The notes beneath the pieces are model-generated. The model saw nothing but the letters and a program-made list of their open reading frames with translations, did no database searches and was not told the origin of the DNA. Shown one piece after another: positions 17,732 to 27,900 of a stretch of 64,000 bases of DNA. The stretch covers positions 1-64,000 of the forward strand of contig NZ_JALPZO010000081.1 in the NCBI RefSeq assembly GCF_023507745.1, read 5' to 3'. The DNA comes from Vreelandella olivaria (GTDB lineage: Bacteria > Pseudomonadota > Gammaproteobacteria > Pseudomonadales > Halomonadaceae). Positions within the stretch are counted from its first letter, which is position 1. Every line of letters starts with the position of its first letter. The position numbers were made by a program, and so were the translations under genes.

Positions 17732-18352
17732 TTGAGCCTGTGCCTACAAGCCCGACAACTGGCCTGTGAACGTGATGACCGTTGGTTGTTTGAGGGGCTC
17801 GATCTTGATATCCACAGCGGCGAGATTGTACGTATTGAAGGGCCCAATGGCAGTGGTAAGACGACGCTGTTAAAAATTCTTTCGGGTCAACTGAGTGACT
17901 ATCACGGCGAGCTTTATTGGGGGGGCGCGCCGATGCATGAGGTGCGTGAACATTTTCTCGCTAACCTGCTCTATTTAGGGCATGCCCCCGGGGTTAAAGC
18001 AGGCCTTACCCCTTTAGAAAATCTTGCTTGGTATCAGGCGCTTAGTGGTGAGCAAGGCTCGGAGTCAGCACGGGAGGAAGCCTTGGCCCACGTTGGACTC
18101 AGTGGGTTTGAAGACGTGCCTGCCGGGCAACTCTCCGCCGGTCAGCAGCGGCGTATCGCATTGGCAAGACTAACGCTTACTCAACGGGCATTGTGGGTAC
18201 TGGATGAACCTTTCACGGCGATTGACCGCCATGGCGTAGGGGCGCTGGAAGCGCAATTGGTCGCGCATGCCAATGCAGGGGGATGTGTACTCGTTACCAC
18301 GCATCATGAGTTAACCGCTTCACCAGTGCTCAGAAGAGTGCAGTTGGGGTAG
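17732..18352 (+). CDS. ccmA: Heme exporter ATP-binding protein CcmA
   Basis: A 206-aa cytoplasmic ABC ATPase of the CcmAB(CD) complex, which uses ATP to release holo-CcmE from CcmC/D. Walker A is GPNGSGKTT, the signature is LSAGQQRRIALARL, Walker B is LWVLDEPF, and the switch His lies in TTHHEL. Length matches E. coli CcmA (207 aa). The TTG at 17732 follows a TGGAGA site and begins the conserved region; an upstream in-frame TTG at 17714 would add six residues without a ribosome site. First gene of the nine-gene ccm operon. Confidence 0.95.
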   Translation: MSLCLQARQLACERDDRWLFEGLDLDIHSGEIVRIEGPNGSGKTTLLKILSGQLSDYHGELYWGGAPMHEVREHFLANLLYLGHAPGVKAGLTPLENLAWYQALSGEQGSESAREEALAHVGLSGFEDVPAGQLSAGQQRRIALARLTLTQRALWVLDEPFTAIDRHGVGALEAQLVAHANAGGCVLVTTHHELTASPVLRRVQLG

Positions 18353-18364
18353 AAGGAGATAGCG

Positions 18365-19099
18365 TTGCATAGCTCAAATGCCACCATTGATGCCCCGGTA
18401 ATGTCCATGCATGACCCGAAGGGGGGGCTTGTTGTTGCGCTTAACGCCACGCTAAAGCGCGATTTAACGCTAATGCTCAGGCGGCGTGGTGAGGTGCTTA
18501 ATCCGCTGGTGTTTTTTGCTCTGGTTATTACGCTCTTTCCGATTGGCATTTCACCAGACCCAGAGTTATTGGCGGCTATTGCGCCGGGTTTGCTATGGGT
18601 AGCTGCACTGCTGGCGGCGTTACTCTCTCTGGATAGCCTGTTCCGCAGTGACTATGAGGATGGTAGCCTGGAACAGTTGTTGCTGGCACCGCAGCCGCTG
18701 GCTGCGCTGGGGTTGGCAAAAGTAGCTGTCCACTGGCTGCTGACTGGCTTGCCGTTAGCTCTGATGGCGCCTGTATTGGGCATTATGCTGTCGTTGCCGG
18801 CGGGCAGCTATGCTGTGTTGGCCCTTTCATTAGCAGTAGGCACGGCCAGTCTGAGTTTAATAGGTGCCATCGGCGCAGCGCTAACTGTAGGGTTAGCCCG
18901 GGGAGGGGTACTGCTGTCGCTGCTGGTACTGCCGCTTTATATTCCAATACTAATTTTTGGCGCAGGAGCGGTACAGGCCGCGATCATGGGCGATGGGGTG
19001 ATGGCTCACCTGGCAATTTTAGGTGCCTTGCTGGCAGTTGCCCTGATGTTGGCTCCCTGGGCCATTGCCGCCTCTCTGCGCATCAGCATTAACGGTTAA
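18365..19099 (+). CDS. ccmB: Heme exporter membrane protein CcmB
   Basis: A 244-aa membrane component with six predicted transmembrane helices after an ~30-residue cytoplasmic N-terminus ([25 protein letters not shown] is the family's typical start, given here only as a location, residues 27-51). [11 protein letters not shown] is a conserved cytoplasmic loop. The TTG at 18365 lies behind an AAGGAGAT site; ATG codons at 18401 and 18407 are possible later starts and would fit the E. coli length (220 aa) better. Confidence 0.93.
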   Translation: MHSSNATIDAPVMSMHDPKGGLVVALNATLKRDLTLMLRRRGEVLNPLVFFALVITLFPIGISPDPELLAAIAPGLLWVAALLAALLSLDSLFRSDYEDGSLEQLLLAPQPLAALGLAKVAVHWLLTGLPLALMAPVLGIMLSLPAGSYAVLALSLAVGTASLSLIGAIGAALTVGLARGGVLLSLLVLPLYIPILIFGAGAVQAAIMGDGVMAHLAILGALLAVALMLAPWAIAASLRISING

Positions 19100-19112
19100 G
19101 GATGGGAACACC

Positions 19113-19853
19113 ATGTGGGCCTTTATTCATAAATTGGGATCACCCAAGTGGTTCTACAGTATTAGTGCCAAGCTACAGCCCTGGTTTTGGGGGGCGGCCA
19201 CTCTGCTTCTGGTCACAGGCACGCTCTGGGGGTTGGCGTTTGCACCTGCAGACTACCAGCAGGGTAATAGCTTTCGCATTATATACGTACATGTCCCTGC
19301 TGCCTTTTTAGCCCAATCCATTTTTGTGTCCATGGCCATCGCTGGGCTGGTGTTTATGGTATGGAAAATCAAGGTTGCTGATATGGCGGCTTCGGTGATG
19401 GCTCCCTTAGGGGCGGCGATGACTTTCGTGGCACTGTTTTCCGGAGCGGTATGGGGCGTACCCACCTGGGGCACCTGGTGGATGTGGGATGCACGACTGA
19501 CATCCATGCTGATTCTGTTGTTTTTATACCTTGGTGTCATCGCGCTCCGTGGTGCTTTTAGTAGCCGCGATAGTGGTTCCCGTGCCGCCTCGGTCCTGGC
19601 GATGGTCGGCGTGATTAATATTCCGATTATTAAATACTCTGTTGACTGGTGGTACACGCTGCATCAGCCTGCCACTTTTTCGATTACCGGCCGTGCGGCC
19701 ATGCCAATGGAAATGTGGGCACCGCTGTTGATCATGGTGCTGGGGTTTTACAGTTTTTTTATCGCGCTAATCCTCATGCGTACGCGCAGTGAGATTCTGC
19801 GCCGTGAAGCCAATAAGCGCTGGGTGCGTGAATTGGTTGGGGAGGCGCGCTGA
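19113..19853 (+). CDS. ccmC: Heme handling protein CcmC
   Basis: A 246-aa inner-membrane protein with six helices that loads heme onto CcmE. The tryptophan-rich WWD domain facing the periplasm ([16 protein letters not shown]) and the flanking conserved histidines (YVHVPAA; TLHQPAT) that bind heme are present. The ATG at 19113 follows AAGGATGGGA. Its stop overlaps the ccmD start (TGATG), indicating translational coupling. Confidence 0.96.
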   Translation: MWAFIHKLGSPKWFYSISAKLQPWFWGAATLLLVTGTLWGLAFAPADYQQGNSFRIIYVHVPAAFLAQSIFVSMAIAGLVFMVWKIKVADMAASVMAPLGAAMTFVALFSGAVWGVPTWGTWWMWDARLTSMLILLFLYLGVIALRGAFSSRDSGSRAASVLAMVGVINIPIIKYSVDWWYTLHQPATFSITGRAAMPMEMWAPLLIMVLGFYSFFIALILMRTRSEILRREANKRWVRELVGEAR

Positions 19854-20101
19854 TGGCTTTTTCCTCGCTTAATGAATTTCTCGCCATGGGTGGTCATGGA
19901 CCCTATGTATGGGCCGCCTGGGGCGTTACTGCGCTGTTAATAATCGTGATTGTGTGGCATGCACGGCTGGAACGCCGTCAGTTGCTTCGTGGCCTGAAGC
20001 GCCGTGCTCGCCGCGAAAAACAGCAAGCCAGTAACTACTCGCACCGTACAGCGCAGGCACCGGTTACACCTGCTCAAGGAGACGTTCGTGATGACGCCTA
20101 A
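19853..20101 (+). CDS. ccmD: Small heme-handling protein CcmD
   Basis: An 82-aa protein with one transmembrane helix (VWAAWGVTALLIIVIVW, about residues 19-35) after the conserved start FLAMGGHGPYVW, then a basic arginine-rich cytoplasmic stretch. CcmD stabilises the CcmC-CcmE-CcmAB complex. It overlaps ccmC by one base of its ATG and ccmE by 11 nt. Confidence 0.92.
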   Translation: MAFSSLNEFLAMGGHGPYVWAAWGVTALLIIVIVWHARLERRQLLRGLKRRARREKQQASNYSHRTAQAPVTPAQGDVRDDA

Positions 20102-20600
20102 ACGTAAACAGAAACTCTTTGTCATTTTGGGGTTGGTTTCATTAACGGCCATTGCCGTTGGATTAACCCTGTACGCGCTGCGCTCAAATATCAATCTGTT
20201 TTTTAGTCCGGTACAGATTGCTCAAGGGGATGCGCCAGTGGAACGCCAGATCCGGGCCGGTGGCATGGTGAAAGAGGGATCGGTGTCCCGGGATCGGGAA
20301 AGCCTCGATGTTACTTTTGAGGTCACTGACTATGTGGATGATTTAGAGGTTTACTACAGCGGTATTCTTCCTGACCTTTTCCGGGAAGGGCAAGGTGTCG
20401 TGGTGGTGGGAGAGTTGCAGGCAGATGGGCGTTTCCGTGCCGATCAGGTGCTTGCTCGTCACGATGAAAATTATATGCCACCTGAGGTAGCCCAGGCGCT
20501 GGAGGAGGCAGGGTACTCTCCGGCTGATTTCCAGGCAAAGGCGGCCAAGGTTGGCGCGCGCCTGGAGCAGGAAGGTGTTCCACAAGCTAGCGAATACTAA
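20091..20600 (+). CDS. ccmE: Heme chaperone CcmE
   Basis: A 169-aa periplasmic heme carrier anchored by one N-terminal helix (residues ~9-30). It binds heme covalently via His124 in LARHDENY (HxxxY motif with Tyr128), then passes it to CcmF/H. The OB-fold core includes GGMVKEGSV and VTDYVDDLEVYYSGILPDLFREGQG (residues 77-101). The ATG at 20091 lies inside the ccmD end behind an AAGGAGA site; a longer in-frame reading upstream is within ccmD and rejected. Confidence 0.96.
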   Translation: MTPKRKQKLFVILGLVSLTAIAVGLTLYALRSNINLFFSPVQIAQGDAPVERQIRAGGMVKEGSVSRDRESLDVTFEVTDYVDDLEVYYSGILPDLFREGQGVVVVGELQADGRFRADQVLARHDENYMPPEVAQALEEAGYSPADFQAKAAKVGARLEQEGVPQASEY

Positions 20601-20659
20601 CCGCTCAGGCTGCCAACTGCGCAGCATGCTGTTTTGCCCAGTGCTAACTTGGAGCGCAC

Positions 20660-22666
20660 ATGTTCATTAAGATGATTCCTGAAATTGGCCACTTTGCCCT
20701 CATTATCGCCCTGCTGATGGCGATAGTGCAGGCTATTATGCCGCTAGCGGGTGCTGCCACGCGGCGGCCACTCTGGATGGCTTACGGTCGTCCAATGGCA
20801 GCGGGACAGTTTTTGTTTGTTGCCATTGCCTATCTCTGCCTGACCACCAGCTACATGCTGGATGACTTCAGCGTGGCCAACGTGGCGAATAACTCTAACT
20901 CACTGCTGCCCTGGTACTACAAATTCAGTGCTGTGTGGGGAAACCACGAGGGCTCTGTGCTGCTGTGGAGTCTGATGCTGGCTGGCTGGGGCTATGTGGC
21001 CTCGGTTTTCTCCGGTGATTTGCCCCGTGACATGGTGGCGCGGGTACAGGGCATCATGGGCATGGTATGCGTGGGTTTCCTGCTCTTTATTTTGCTGACC
21101 TCCAACCCGTTTGAACGTCTGTTGCCAAATATGCCCCAGGATGGTGCTGACCTGAACCCATTGCTTCAGGACTTTGGGCTGATTGTGCATCCCCCGATGT
21201 TGTACATGGGATATGTGGGGTTTTCAGTGGTATTTGCGTTTGCCATTGCGGCGCTGCTGGGGGGGCGGCTGGACTCAGCCTGGACCCGTTGGGCGCGCCC
21301 CTGGACTAACGTGGCCTGGGCATTTCTTACCGTAGGCATCGCATTGGGAAGTTGGTGGGCCTACTATGAGCTTGGCTGGGGGGGCTGGTGGTTTTGGGAC
21401 CCGGTTGAAAACGCGTCCTTGCTTCCCTGGTTGACAGGGACTGCCCTGATGCACTCTCTGGCCGTTACGGAAAAGCGTGGCTCATTCAAGAGTTGGTCCG
21501 TACTGCTGGCAATATCCACCTTCTCGCTCTCACTGATGGGTACCTTCCTGGTGCGCTCAGGAGTGCTAACGTCAGTCCATGCGTTTGCCAACGACCCATC
21601 ACGCGGCTTTTTCATTCTTATGCTGCTGGCGATTACCGTGACGCTTTCGTTACTGGTATTTGCGTTGCGAGCCCCACGGGTGAGTCACAAAGTAGGCTTT
21701 AACTGGCTGTCCAGGGACTCACTGTTGCTGATTAACAATATTCTGTTAGTGATCATGACCGTTACTGTGCTGCTAGGAACGGTTTATCCACTGGTTCTGG
21801 ATTCGCTGGGGCTGGGTAAAATCAGTGTCGGCCCCCCGTACTTTAATGCTCTCTTTGTGCCGCTCACGGTGGTGATGTGCATGTTTATGGGCTTGGGGCC
21901 CATCGCCCGCTGGAAAAGCATGGCGGCCAGTGAGTTGACCCGCAAGTTATGGGTGTCAGGGGCTGTGGCGCTGGTGCTTGGTGGTGCGGTGCCACTGCTG
22001 TATAGCGGCGAGTGGGATCTGTGGGTCGCCTTAGGCATTATTTCTGCGCTGTGGATAGTGTTGCCCATGGTGCGTGATGTATTCGACAAAACACGCCACG
22101 CCAGCTCATTTCTGGCAGGGCTTCGTAAGCTCTCACTGGCATACTGGGGCATGGTGCTCGGCCATGTGGGTATCGCAGTGACAATCGTGGGGGTGGCAAT
22201 CGTCTCCAACTACAATATCGAGCGCAATGTCCGTATGTCGCCGGGTACTACGGTAGAGGTGGCTGGCTACCAGTTCACCATGACGGAGCTTACCAGCCGT
22301 CGTGGGCCAAACTTTCTGGCCGATACCTCAGTGATTCAGGTACAGCGGGGGGAGTCGGGGCGCAGCTTTGTCATGCACCCTGAGAAACGGCTGTATCTCG
22401 CCACAGGAATGCCAATGACCCAAGTGGCCCTGCGCCCAGGGCTGTTCCGCGATCTGTATGTCGCCATGGGGGAGGATCTGGGGGACGATAGTTACGCCAT
22501 GCGTATCCAGTACAAACCCTTTGTACGCTGGTTATGGTTGGGTGGTTTACTGATGGCGCTGGGTGGAGTTCTGGCTGTTATCGATAAGCGTTACCGCCGC
22601 GCCATTGCGCGTCAATCATCCTCAGCCGGTACCACCCAGGCGGCAGTGAAGGAGGCAACGGCATGA
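20660..22666 (+). CDS. ccmF: Cytochrome c heme lyase subunit CcmF
   Basis: A 668-aa polytopic membrane protein that ligates heme to apocytochrome c. The periplasmic WWD domain (GWGGWWFWDPVENASLLPW) and heme-ligand histidine regions (WGNHEGSVLLW; IVHPPMLYMGY; TSVHAFANDP) are visible among about 14-15 hydrophobic segments. Full length (E. coli 647 aa). A GGAG site precedes the ATG. The stop overlaps ccmG by 4 nt (ATGA). Confidence 0.97.
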   Translation: MFIKMIPEIGHFALIIALLMAIVQAIMPLAGAATRRPLWMAYGRPMAAGQFLFVAIAYLCLTTSYMLDDFSVANVANNSNSLLPWYYKFSAVWGNHEGSVLLWSLMLAGWGYVASVFSGDLPRDMVARVQGIMGMVCVGFLLFILLTSNPFERLLPNMPQDGADLNPLLQDFGLIVHPPMLYMGYVGFSVVFAFAIAALLGGRLDSAWTRWARPWTNVAWAFLTVGIALGSWWAYYELGWGGWWFWDPVENASLLPWLTGTALMHSLAVTEKRGSFKSWSVLLAISTFSLSLMGTFLVRSGVLTSVHAFANDPSRGFFILMLLAITVTLSLLVFALRAPRVSHKVGFNWLSRDSLLLINNILLVIMTVTVLLGTVYPLVLDSLGLGKISVGPPYFNALFVPLTVVMCMFMGLGPIARWKSMAASELTRKLWVSGAVALVLGGAVPLLYSGEWDLWVALGIISALWIVLPMVRDVFDKTRHASSFLAGLRKLSLAYWGMVLGHVGIAVTIVGVAIVSNYNIERNVRMSPGTTVEVAGYQFTMTELTSRRGPNFLADTSVIQVQRGESGRSFVMHPEKRLYLATGMPMTQVALRPGLFRDLYVAMGEDLGDDSYAMRIQYKPFVRWLWLGGLLMALGGVLAVIDKRYRRAIARQSSSAGTTQAAVKEATA

Positions 22667-23190
22667 CGCGACGCCTACTGCTTTTACTGCTGCCGGTTGG
22701 CTTTATCGGCATTGCCCTGTTTCTTTATCAGGGCTTGGGTCGCAATCCTTCTGACAGGGACTCGGCGCTCATGGCGCGGGAGTTTCCCGCTTTTGAAGCC
22801 AGTACGTTGCGTGATGCCAACCGTCAGGTGGATCAGACACTGCTAACCGGCGAAGTTACCCTGGTTAACGTCTGGGGCGAGTGGTGCCCTGCCTGTAAAC
22901 AGGAAATGCCACAACTGCTGGAACTCGCCGACCGGGGCATTCGCATGGTGGGTATTAATTACCGGGATACCCGTGAGAAAGGGTTGGAATTCCTGAGCGA
23001 GTTTGGTGATCCCTTTGAAATTAACATCTTTGACCCTGAAGGCGATTTAGGCTTTGAGCTGGGGGTTTATGGAGCGCCAGAAACCTTTCTGGTAGATGCC
23101 GACGGTGTTATTCGCTATCACCATAAAGGCTATGTATCGCCTGAAGATGTTCGCGAACATATTTTGCCGGAGGTGGAAAAATGGCGTTAG
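22663..23190 (+). CDS. ccmG: Periplasmic thioredoxin CcmG (DsbE)
   Basis: A 175-aa membrane-anchored thioredoxin-fold protein that reduces the cysteines of apocytochrome c or CcmH. One N-terminal helix (residues 4-23), active site WCPAC (Cys75, Cys78) and the cis-Pro loop VYGAPETFLVD, with the CcmG-specific acidic residue before the active site (WGEWCPAC). Overlaps ccmF and ccmH. Confidence 0.95.
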   Translation: MTRRLLLLLLPVGFIGIALFLYQGLGRNPSDRDSALMAREFPAFEASTLRDANRQVDQTLLTGEVTLVNVWGEWCPACKQEMPQLLELADRGIRMVGINYRDTREKGLEFLSEFGDPFEINIFDPEGDLGFELGVYGAPETFLVDADGVIRYHHKGYVSPEDVREHILPEVEKWR

Positions 23191-23651
23191 TTCGTACGCT
23201 ATCAGTGCTCTTGCTGTTGATGTTTTCAGGGGGTGCTATCGCGGGGGGCATTGAAGTGAGAGAGTTTGATGACCCGGTGATGGAGAAGCGCTATCGGGAC
23301 TTAACGGCCTCTATGCGCTGCCCACTGTGTGAAAATCAGGCAATTGATGATTCTGATGCACCGATTTCCGCTGATATGCGAGAGCGTGTTTATCAACTGC
23401 TACAGGATGGCCAGTCGGATATCGAGATTGTCGATCACATGGTGCAACGGTTTGGGGATTACATCCTTTATAACCCCCGCCTGGAAAACCGTACCTACCT
23501 GCTGTGGGGGCTGCCCATTGGTCTGGTGCTGGTAGGGGTGATAGTGGTGGTGCTGATGGTGCGCGCCCGCCGTAATGCATCTGCCAAAGCCCTGACGGCC
23601 GAAGAGCGCGCCCGCCTGGATGCCCTGATCAACCGCGAGAGGTCTTCATGA
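23181..23651 (+). CDS. ccmH: Cytochrome c maturation protein CcmH (CycL type)
   Basis: A 156-aa thiol-disulfide protein with a cleavable signal (cut near AIAGG), the redox motif RCPLCENQ (Cys47, Cys50), a three-helix periplasmic domain and a C-terminal transmembrane helix (about residues 110-130). It presents reduced apocytochrome to CcmF. It corresponds to the N-terminal half of the fused E. coli CcmH; the TPR half is the separate ccmI here, as in pseudomonads. Confidence 0.95.
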   Translation: MALVRTLSVLLLLMFSGGAIAGGIEVREFDDPVMEKRYRDLTASMRCPLCENQAIDDSDAPISADMRERVYQLLQDGQSDIEIVDHMVQRFGDYILYNPRLENRTYLLWGLPIGLVLVGVIVVVLMVRARRNASAKALTAEERARLDALINRERSS

Positions 23652-24895
23652 CACCGCTCTGGATTGCGATAGCCCTGCTGTTATTACCTGCCTTATGGTT
23701 GCTGATAGCCCCTATGCGAGGCGCCCGTTTGCTGCATAATCAGCAATACCATTTCGAAACAAACGATACGTCTGCTGAGCAGAATGTGGCGATATTCAAG
23801 CGTCGTTTAGCTTCTTTGGAAGCCGCCCGTGAGCGGGGAGACATTGACGACGAGCGCTTTAAGGAAGACCGCCTGGAGCTTGAGCGCAGCTTGCTGGAGG
23901 ATACAGTAGTCCAAGCCAGACATCCGCTAAAAGCAGCCTCTGCTGGTAAGCTCATCGTGCCCCTGCTCATGGTGGCTGTGGTCGTGGTCAGTGTGTTTTG
24001 GTATCAGCAGCAGGGCGCAGAGGGGGATTTAACGCTTTATGCGATACAGCAGGAAGTCAGAAACGACCCCGATGGTTCACTTGCCATGTATCTTGAACGT
24101 CTGGAGGCTGAAGCTGAACGACAGCCTAATAACCCCAATGTGTGGAGTTCGCTTTTTCCGCTCTATCGTGACACGGGGCAGTCGGAAAAGGCCGCTCATG
24201 CGCTGGAGCGTTTGATTGAAATAGATGGCCGTATTCCTCCGTTACTCGCCCAACTGGCCCAACTGCGCTTTTTTATGGCTGAGCGAGAACTAACGCCAGA
24301 TGTTCAGGCGCTGGTGGATGAAACCTTAGAGAAAGATCCCCGTCAGCCGACGGTGCTTGGCTTGCTGGGTATTCACGCTTTTGATAACGGTGATTATGAA
24401 GTTGCCATAGACCGTTGGCGCCGAGCGGTAGCCAATATTGAGGATCCGAATACCGCCTCTTCGCTGCGTGATGGCATTCGCGTTGCCCAGGAGCGGCTCG
24501 GTATTGAGCCGGAAACCGCTAACGTCGAGGCTGCCCAAAGCCAGGGCGTAAGAGTAACGGTCTCTCTGGATGAGTCACTGTCTGGCAGTGTCGATGAGAA
24601 TGCGGCGGTATTTATTACTGCTCGTGATACGGAAGGGGAACTGCCACCTCTGGCCGTGGTACGTGCCCAGGTATCGGAGCTACCCATCACCGTTGTGCTG
24701 GATGATAGTGTCGCCATGTCGCCCCAGGCACAGATATCCCAGGTCCGCGAAGCACGTCTGATGGTGCGTGTTTCCCCTTCAGGGCAGGCAACGCCTCAGC
24801 CGGGGGACCTGTTTGGAGACCTGGAGAGCGTTAGTGTCGGGCCTATAAGTGAAGACGACGCGGAAAATGTCGTTATTAACCGCGTTTTTGAATAA
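23648..24895 (+). CDS. ccmI: Apocytochrome c chaperone CcmI (TPR)
   Basis: A 415-aa protein with two transmembrane helices (residues ~4-21 and ~98-115) flanking a cytoplasmic loop with a leucine-zipper-like stretch, and a periplasmic TPR domain (NNPNVWSSLFPLYRDTGQSEKA; QPTVLGLLGIHAFDNGDYEVA, each given as position markers near residues 160 and 237). The C-terminal beta-rich domain (VRVTVSLDESLSGSV) resembles those of two-part CcmI proteins. It binds C-termini of apocytochromes. Last gene of the ccm operon; smc starts 33 nt on, without a terminator between. Confidence 0.92.
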   Translation: MTPLWIAIALLLLPALWLLIAPMRGARLLHNQQYHFETNDTSAEQNVAIFKRRLASLEAARERGDIDDERFKEDRLELERSLLEDTVVQARHPLKAASAGKLIVPLLMVAVVVVSVFWYQQQGAEGDLTLYAIQQEVRNDPDGSLAMYLERLEAEAERQPNNPNVWSSLFPLYRDTGQSEKAAHALERLIEIDGRIPPLLAQLAQLRFFMAERELTPDVQALVDETLEKDPRQPTVLGLLGIHAFDNGDYEVAIDRWRRAVANIEDPNTASSLRDGIRVAQERLGIEPETANVEAAQSQGVRVTVSLDESLSGSVDENAAVFITARDTEGELPPLAVVRAQVSELPITVVLDDSVAMSPQAQISQVREARLMVRVSPSGQATPQPGDLFGDLESVSVGPISEDDAENVVINRVFE

Positions 24896-24928
24896 CCGTC
24901 ACGAAAGTAGCCGCTTGAAAGGGTCGCA

Positions 24929-27900
24929 ATGCGCTTAACCTCCATACGCCTTGTTGGGTTCAAGTCTTTTGTTGACCCAGTGACGGTTCCCTTCGATGGC
25001 AATATGACCGCCATCGTGGGGCCGAACGGTTGCGGCAAGTCAAATATTATCGACGCCGTGCGCTGGGTAATGGGGGAGTCCTCTGCCAAAACCCTGCGTG
25101 GCGAATCCATGGCCGACGTTATCTTTAACGGGTCAACAGGTCGTAAGCCTATCGGGCAAGCGTCCATCGAGCTTAAGTTTGATAACCGCGATGGTGGCAT
25201 GGGCGGCGTATATGCCCAGTACTCGGAAATTGCGGTAAAGCGGTTAGTGACACGCGATGGCCAGTCGAACTACTTCTTTAATGGCCAAAAATGCCGACGC
25301 CGGGATATTGCTGATCTGTTCATGGGTACCGGGCTAGGCCCGCGCTCTTATGCCATTATTGGCCAGGGAATGATTTCCCGGCTGATTGAAGCCCGCCCGG
25401 ATGATTTACGCGCTACGCTGGAAGAAGCCGCCGGGATTTCCAAATATAAAGAGCGCCGCCGGGAAACCGAAAATCGTATGCGGCGCACCCAGGAAAACCT
25501 GGAGCGGCTTGACGATATTCGTGAAGAGCTTGATAAACAGCTGGAACGCCTAAAGCGTCAGGCTGAAGCAGCTAAACGCTACCAAGAGTTAAAACAGCAG
25601 GAGTACCGGCTTAAAGGTGAGCTTGCGCTGTTGCGCGGCCGCACACTTCGCGCGGAGCAGTCCCACCAGGAAAGCCGGGTGCGCGAGCTTGAAATTGCGG
25701 TTGAAAAAGATGTCTTTGGTGTTCGTCAATGTGAGACTCGCCTGGAGCAGGCCCGCGAACAGCATGATGCATTGGCCGAAGTCCTTGATCGCCATCAGCA
25801 GCAATTCTATGAAACCACCACGCGAATCGCGCGGCTGGAGCAGGATCAAGCCCATCGCCGCAGCCGGGAAGCGCAACTGGCAAGTGATATTGCCACTGCC
25901 CGCCGCGATTTGGATGAGCAGCGTCGTGTCAGTGAGGGCGATCGGGAGCGGCTTGCCACGGTAGAGGCACGTCTGGATGATTTGCTCCCAGAGCATGAAG
26001 CGCTTGAAGAACAGTTGGAACTTCTGGAGCAGGCCCTTGCGGATGCCACCCCCGCACTGGAGGCTGCCGAGCAGACGTGGGTGGATGCCGAAAGCCATTG
26101 GCGTGATGCCAGTCGTGACGCCGATCGTAGCCAAGACCAGCTGCGCGACTTGGAGCAGCGTATTGCACGTTTACAGGCTGAAAACCAACGCCGCCGTCAG
26201 CAGCGTGGTGAACTGGCCGATATCACTATACTGCGCAGTGAACATGCTGAGTGTCAGGCCCAGCGCGAAGAAGCTGAGCAGCATGCAGACAACTTCCAGG
26301 TCGAACGCGAGCAATGGCAGCAGCGTTACAGCACTGCCAAGGCCAGCTATCAGCAAGCCATCCAGGCCCGCGACCAACAGCGCGGCAAGCTAAGCCAAAC
26401 CCAGGGTGAGCTTGCCTCGTTGCAAGCGCTCATAGATGCAGCCCTGGCTGACCATGACGCGCATGTAAGCGAAACACTGGCGGTCCATGGCCTGGAAAAT
26501 GCGCCACGGCTGGGGGAAACCATAGGCGTTGCTGACGGGTGGGAACGGGTGACCTCCTGGTTGCTCGCACCTTGGTTAAACGCTCGTCTGGTAGGGGGGG
26601 ATCAGCTTAAAACCTTACCTGATGCATTAGCCACCGATTGGTGCCTGATCGATAAAACCGAGCAGCCCGCTACGGCTAACCGCCTGAGTGCGCTAGTAAC
26701 CGGAGCGGGTGCGCTGAGGGAGTGGTTAGCGAGTATTCACTATGCTGAAACCCGTGAAGACGCAGAACAGTTGCTTGCGACTCTGGCTCCTGGGGAAAGT
26801 GTTGTCAGTCGCGACGGCGTTTGGCGTGGTCGCGGCTGGCTACATCAGCAGGCCAATGGCAGCGGCGTTGATGCCTTACTGGTTACCCGCCGTCGGTTTG
26901 ACGAACTGGCTGCCCAGCTTAAGCAGGATGAGGCCGAGCTGGCGCGGTTAGATGAGCAGTGCACCTCGACCAGTGGGGCGATTGAAAACCTGGAGCATGC
27001 TCGTGAGCAGCAGGCGAAGCAGGAACGCGACCACGCCACTGTGCTACAGCAACTGGCAGTAAAAGAGCAGCGACTTGCCCAGCGGCTTGAACACTTCGAG
27101 AGCCGTGCGACTGAGTTGGATGACGAACTCGCTCAGTTACAGCAGGATGAGGCGGAGTTAACGCTTACTTTAGAAGAACAGCGTGCCCGTTGGCATACGG
27201 CGATGGAGCAGTTGGAAATTGCTGCGGAGTCCCGTGAAACTAGCGCTGAGCAACGTAGCCGCCAGCGCGAGCAGCGTGAACAGCTCAATCAGCAGCATGC
27301 CCCCTTAAAGGCCCGCCAGCAGGCACTGGCGTTAGAGCGTGAACGTTTATGTGCCGAGCGAGACAGCCTGCGTGCCCAGCAAACCCGTAGTGGCGATACC
27401 GAAGAGCGCCTTGCCATGCGTATTGCTGAGCTGGAAGAGTCGCGGGAAATGCTGGTAGAGCCGGATGAGCAGGCTGCCGAAGAACTTGAAGAGCTGCTGC
27501 ACCAGCGTGAACAGCAGGAACGTCGCCTTAACGATGTTCGGCAGCAGGCTCAGGCGCTGGCGGAGCAATTGCGCAATGATGAATTGGCCCGCCAACAACA
27601 CGAACGTAATTTAGAGCAGAGCCGCGAGCAGCTACAGCAGCGCCGTATGGAGGTTCAGGCGCTGGCGTTAAGAGCCGCGACCCAGGATGAGCAGTTGGCA
27701 GAGCTTGGCCATAATGTGGATGAACTGGCCGAGCAGTTGCCCAGTGATGCCAGTGAGTCGGTCTGGCAGGAACGGCTGGAAAGCACGTCGGATAAAATTA
27801 GGCGCCTGGGGGCCATTAACCTCGCCGCCATCGAAGAGTATGACCAGCAGGCCGAGCGGCGTAACTATTTGGAAGCTCAGCATGCAGAGTTAAGTGAGGC

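Noticed and set aside
25589-26134. A 181-codon hydrophobic-looking frame antisense to smc
   Set aside because: The antisense of Glu/Gln/Arg-rich coiled-coil codons gives Leu-rich nonsense; the SMC coil is intact.
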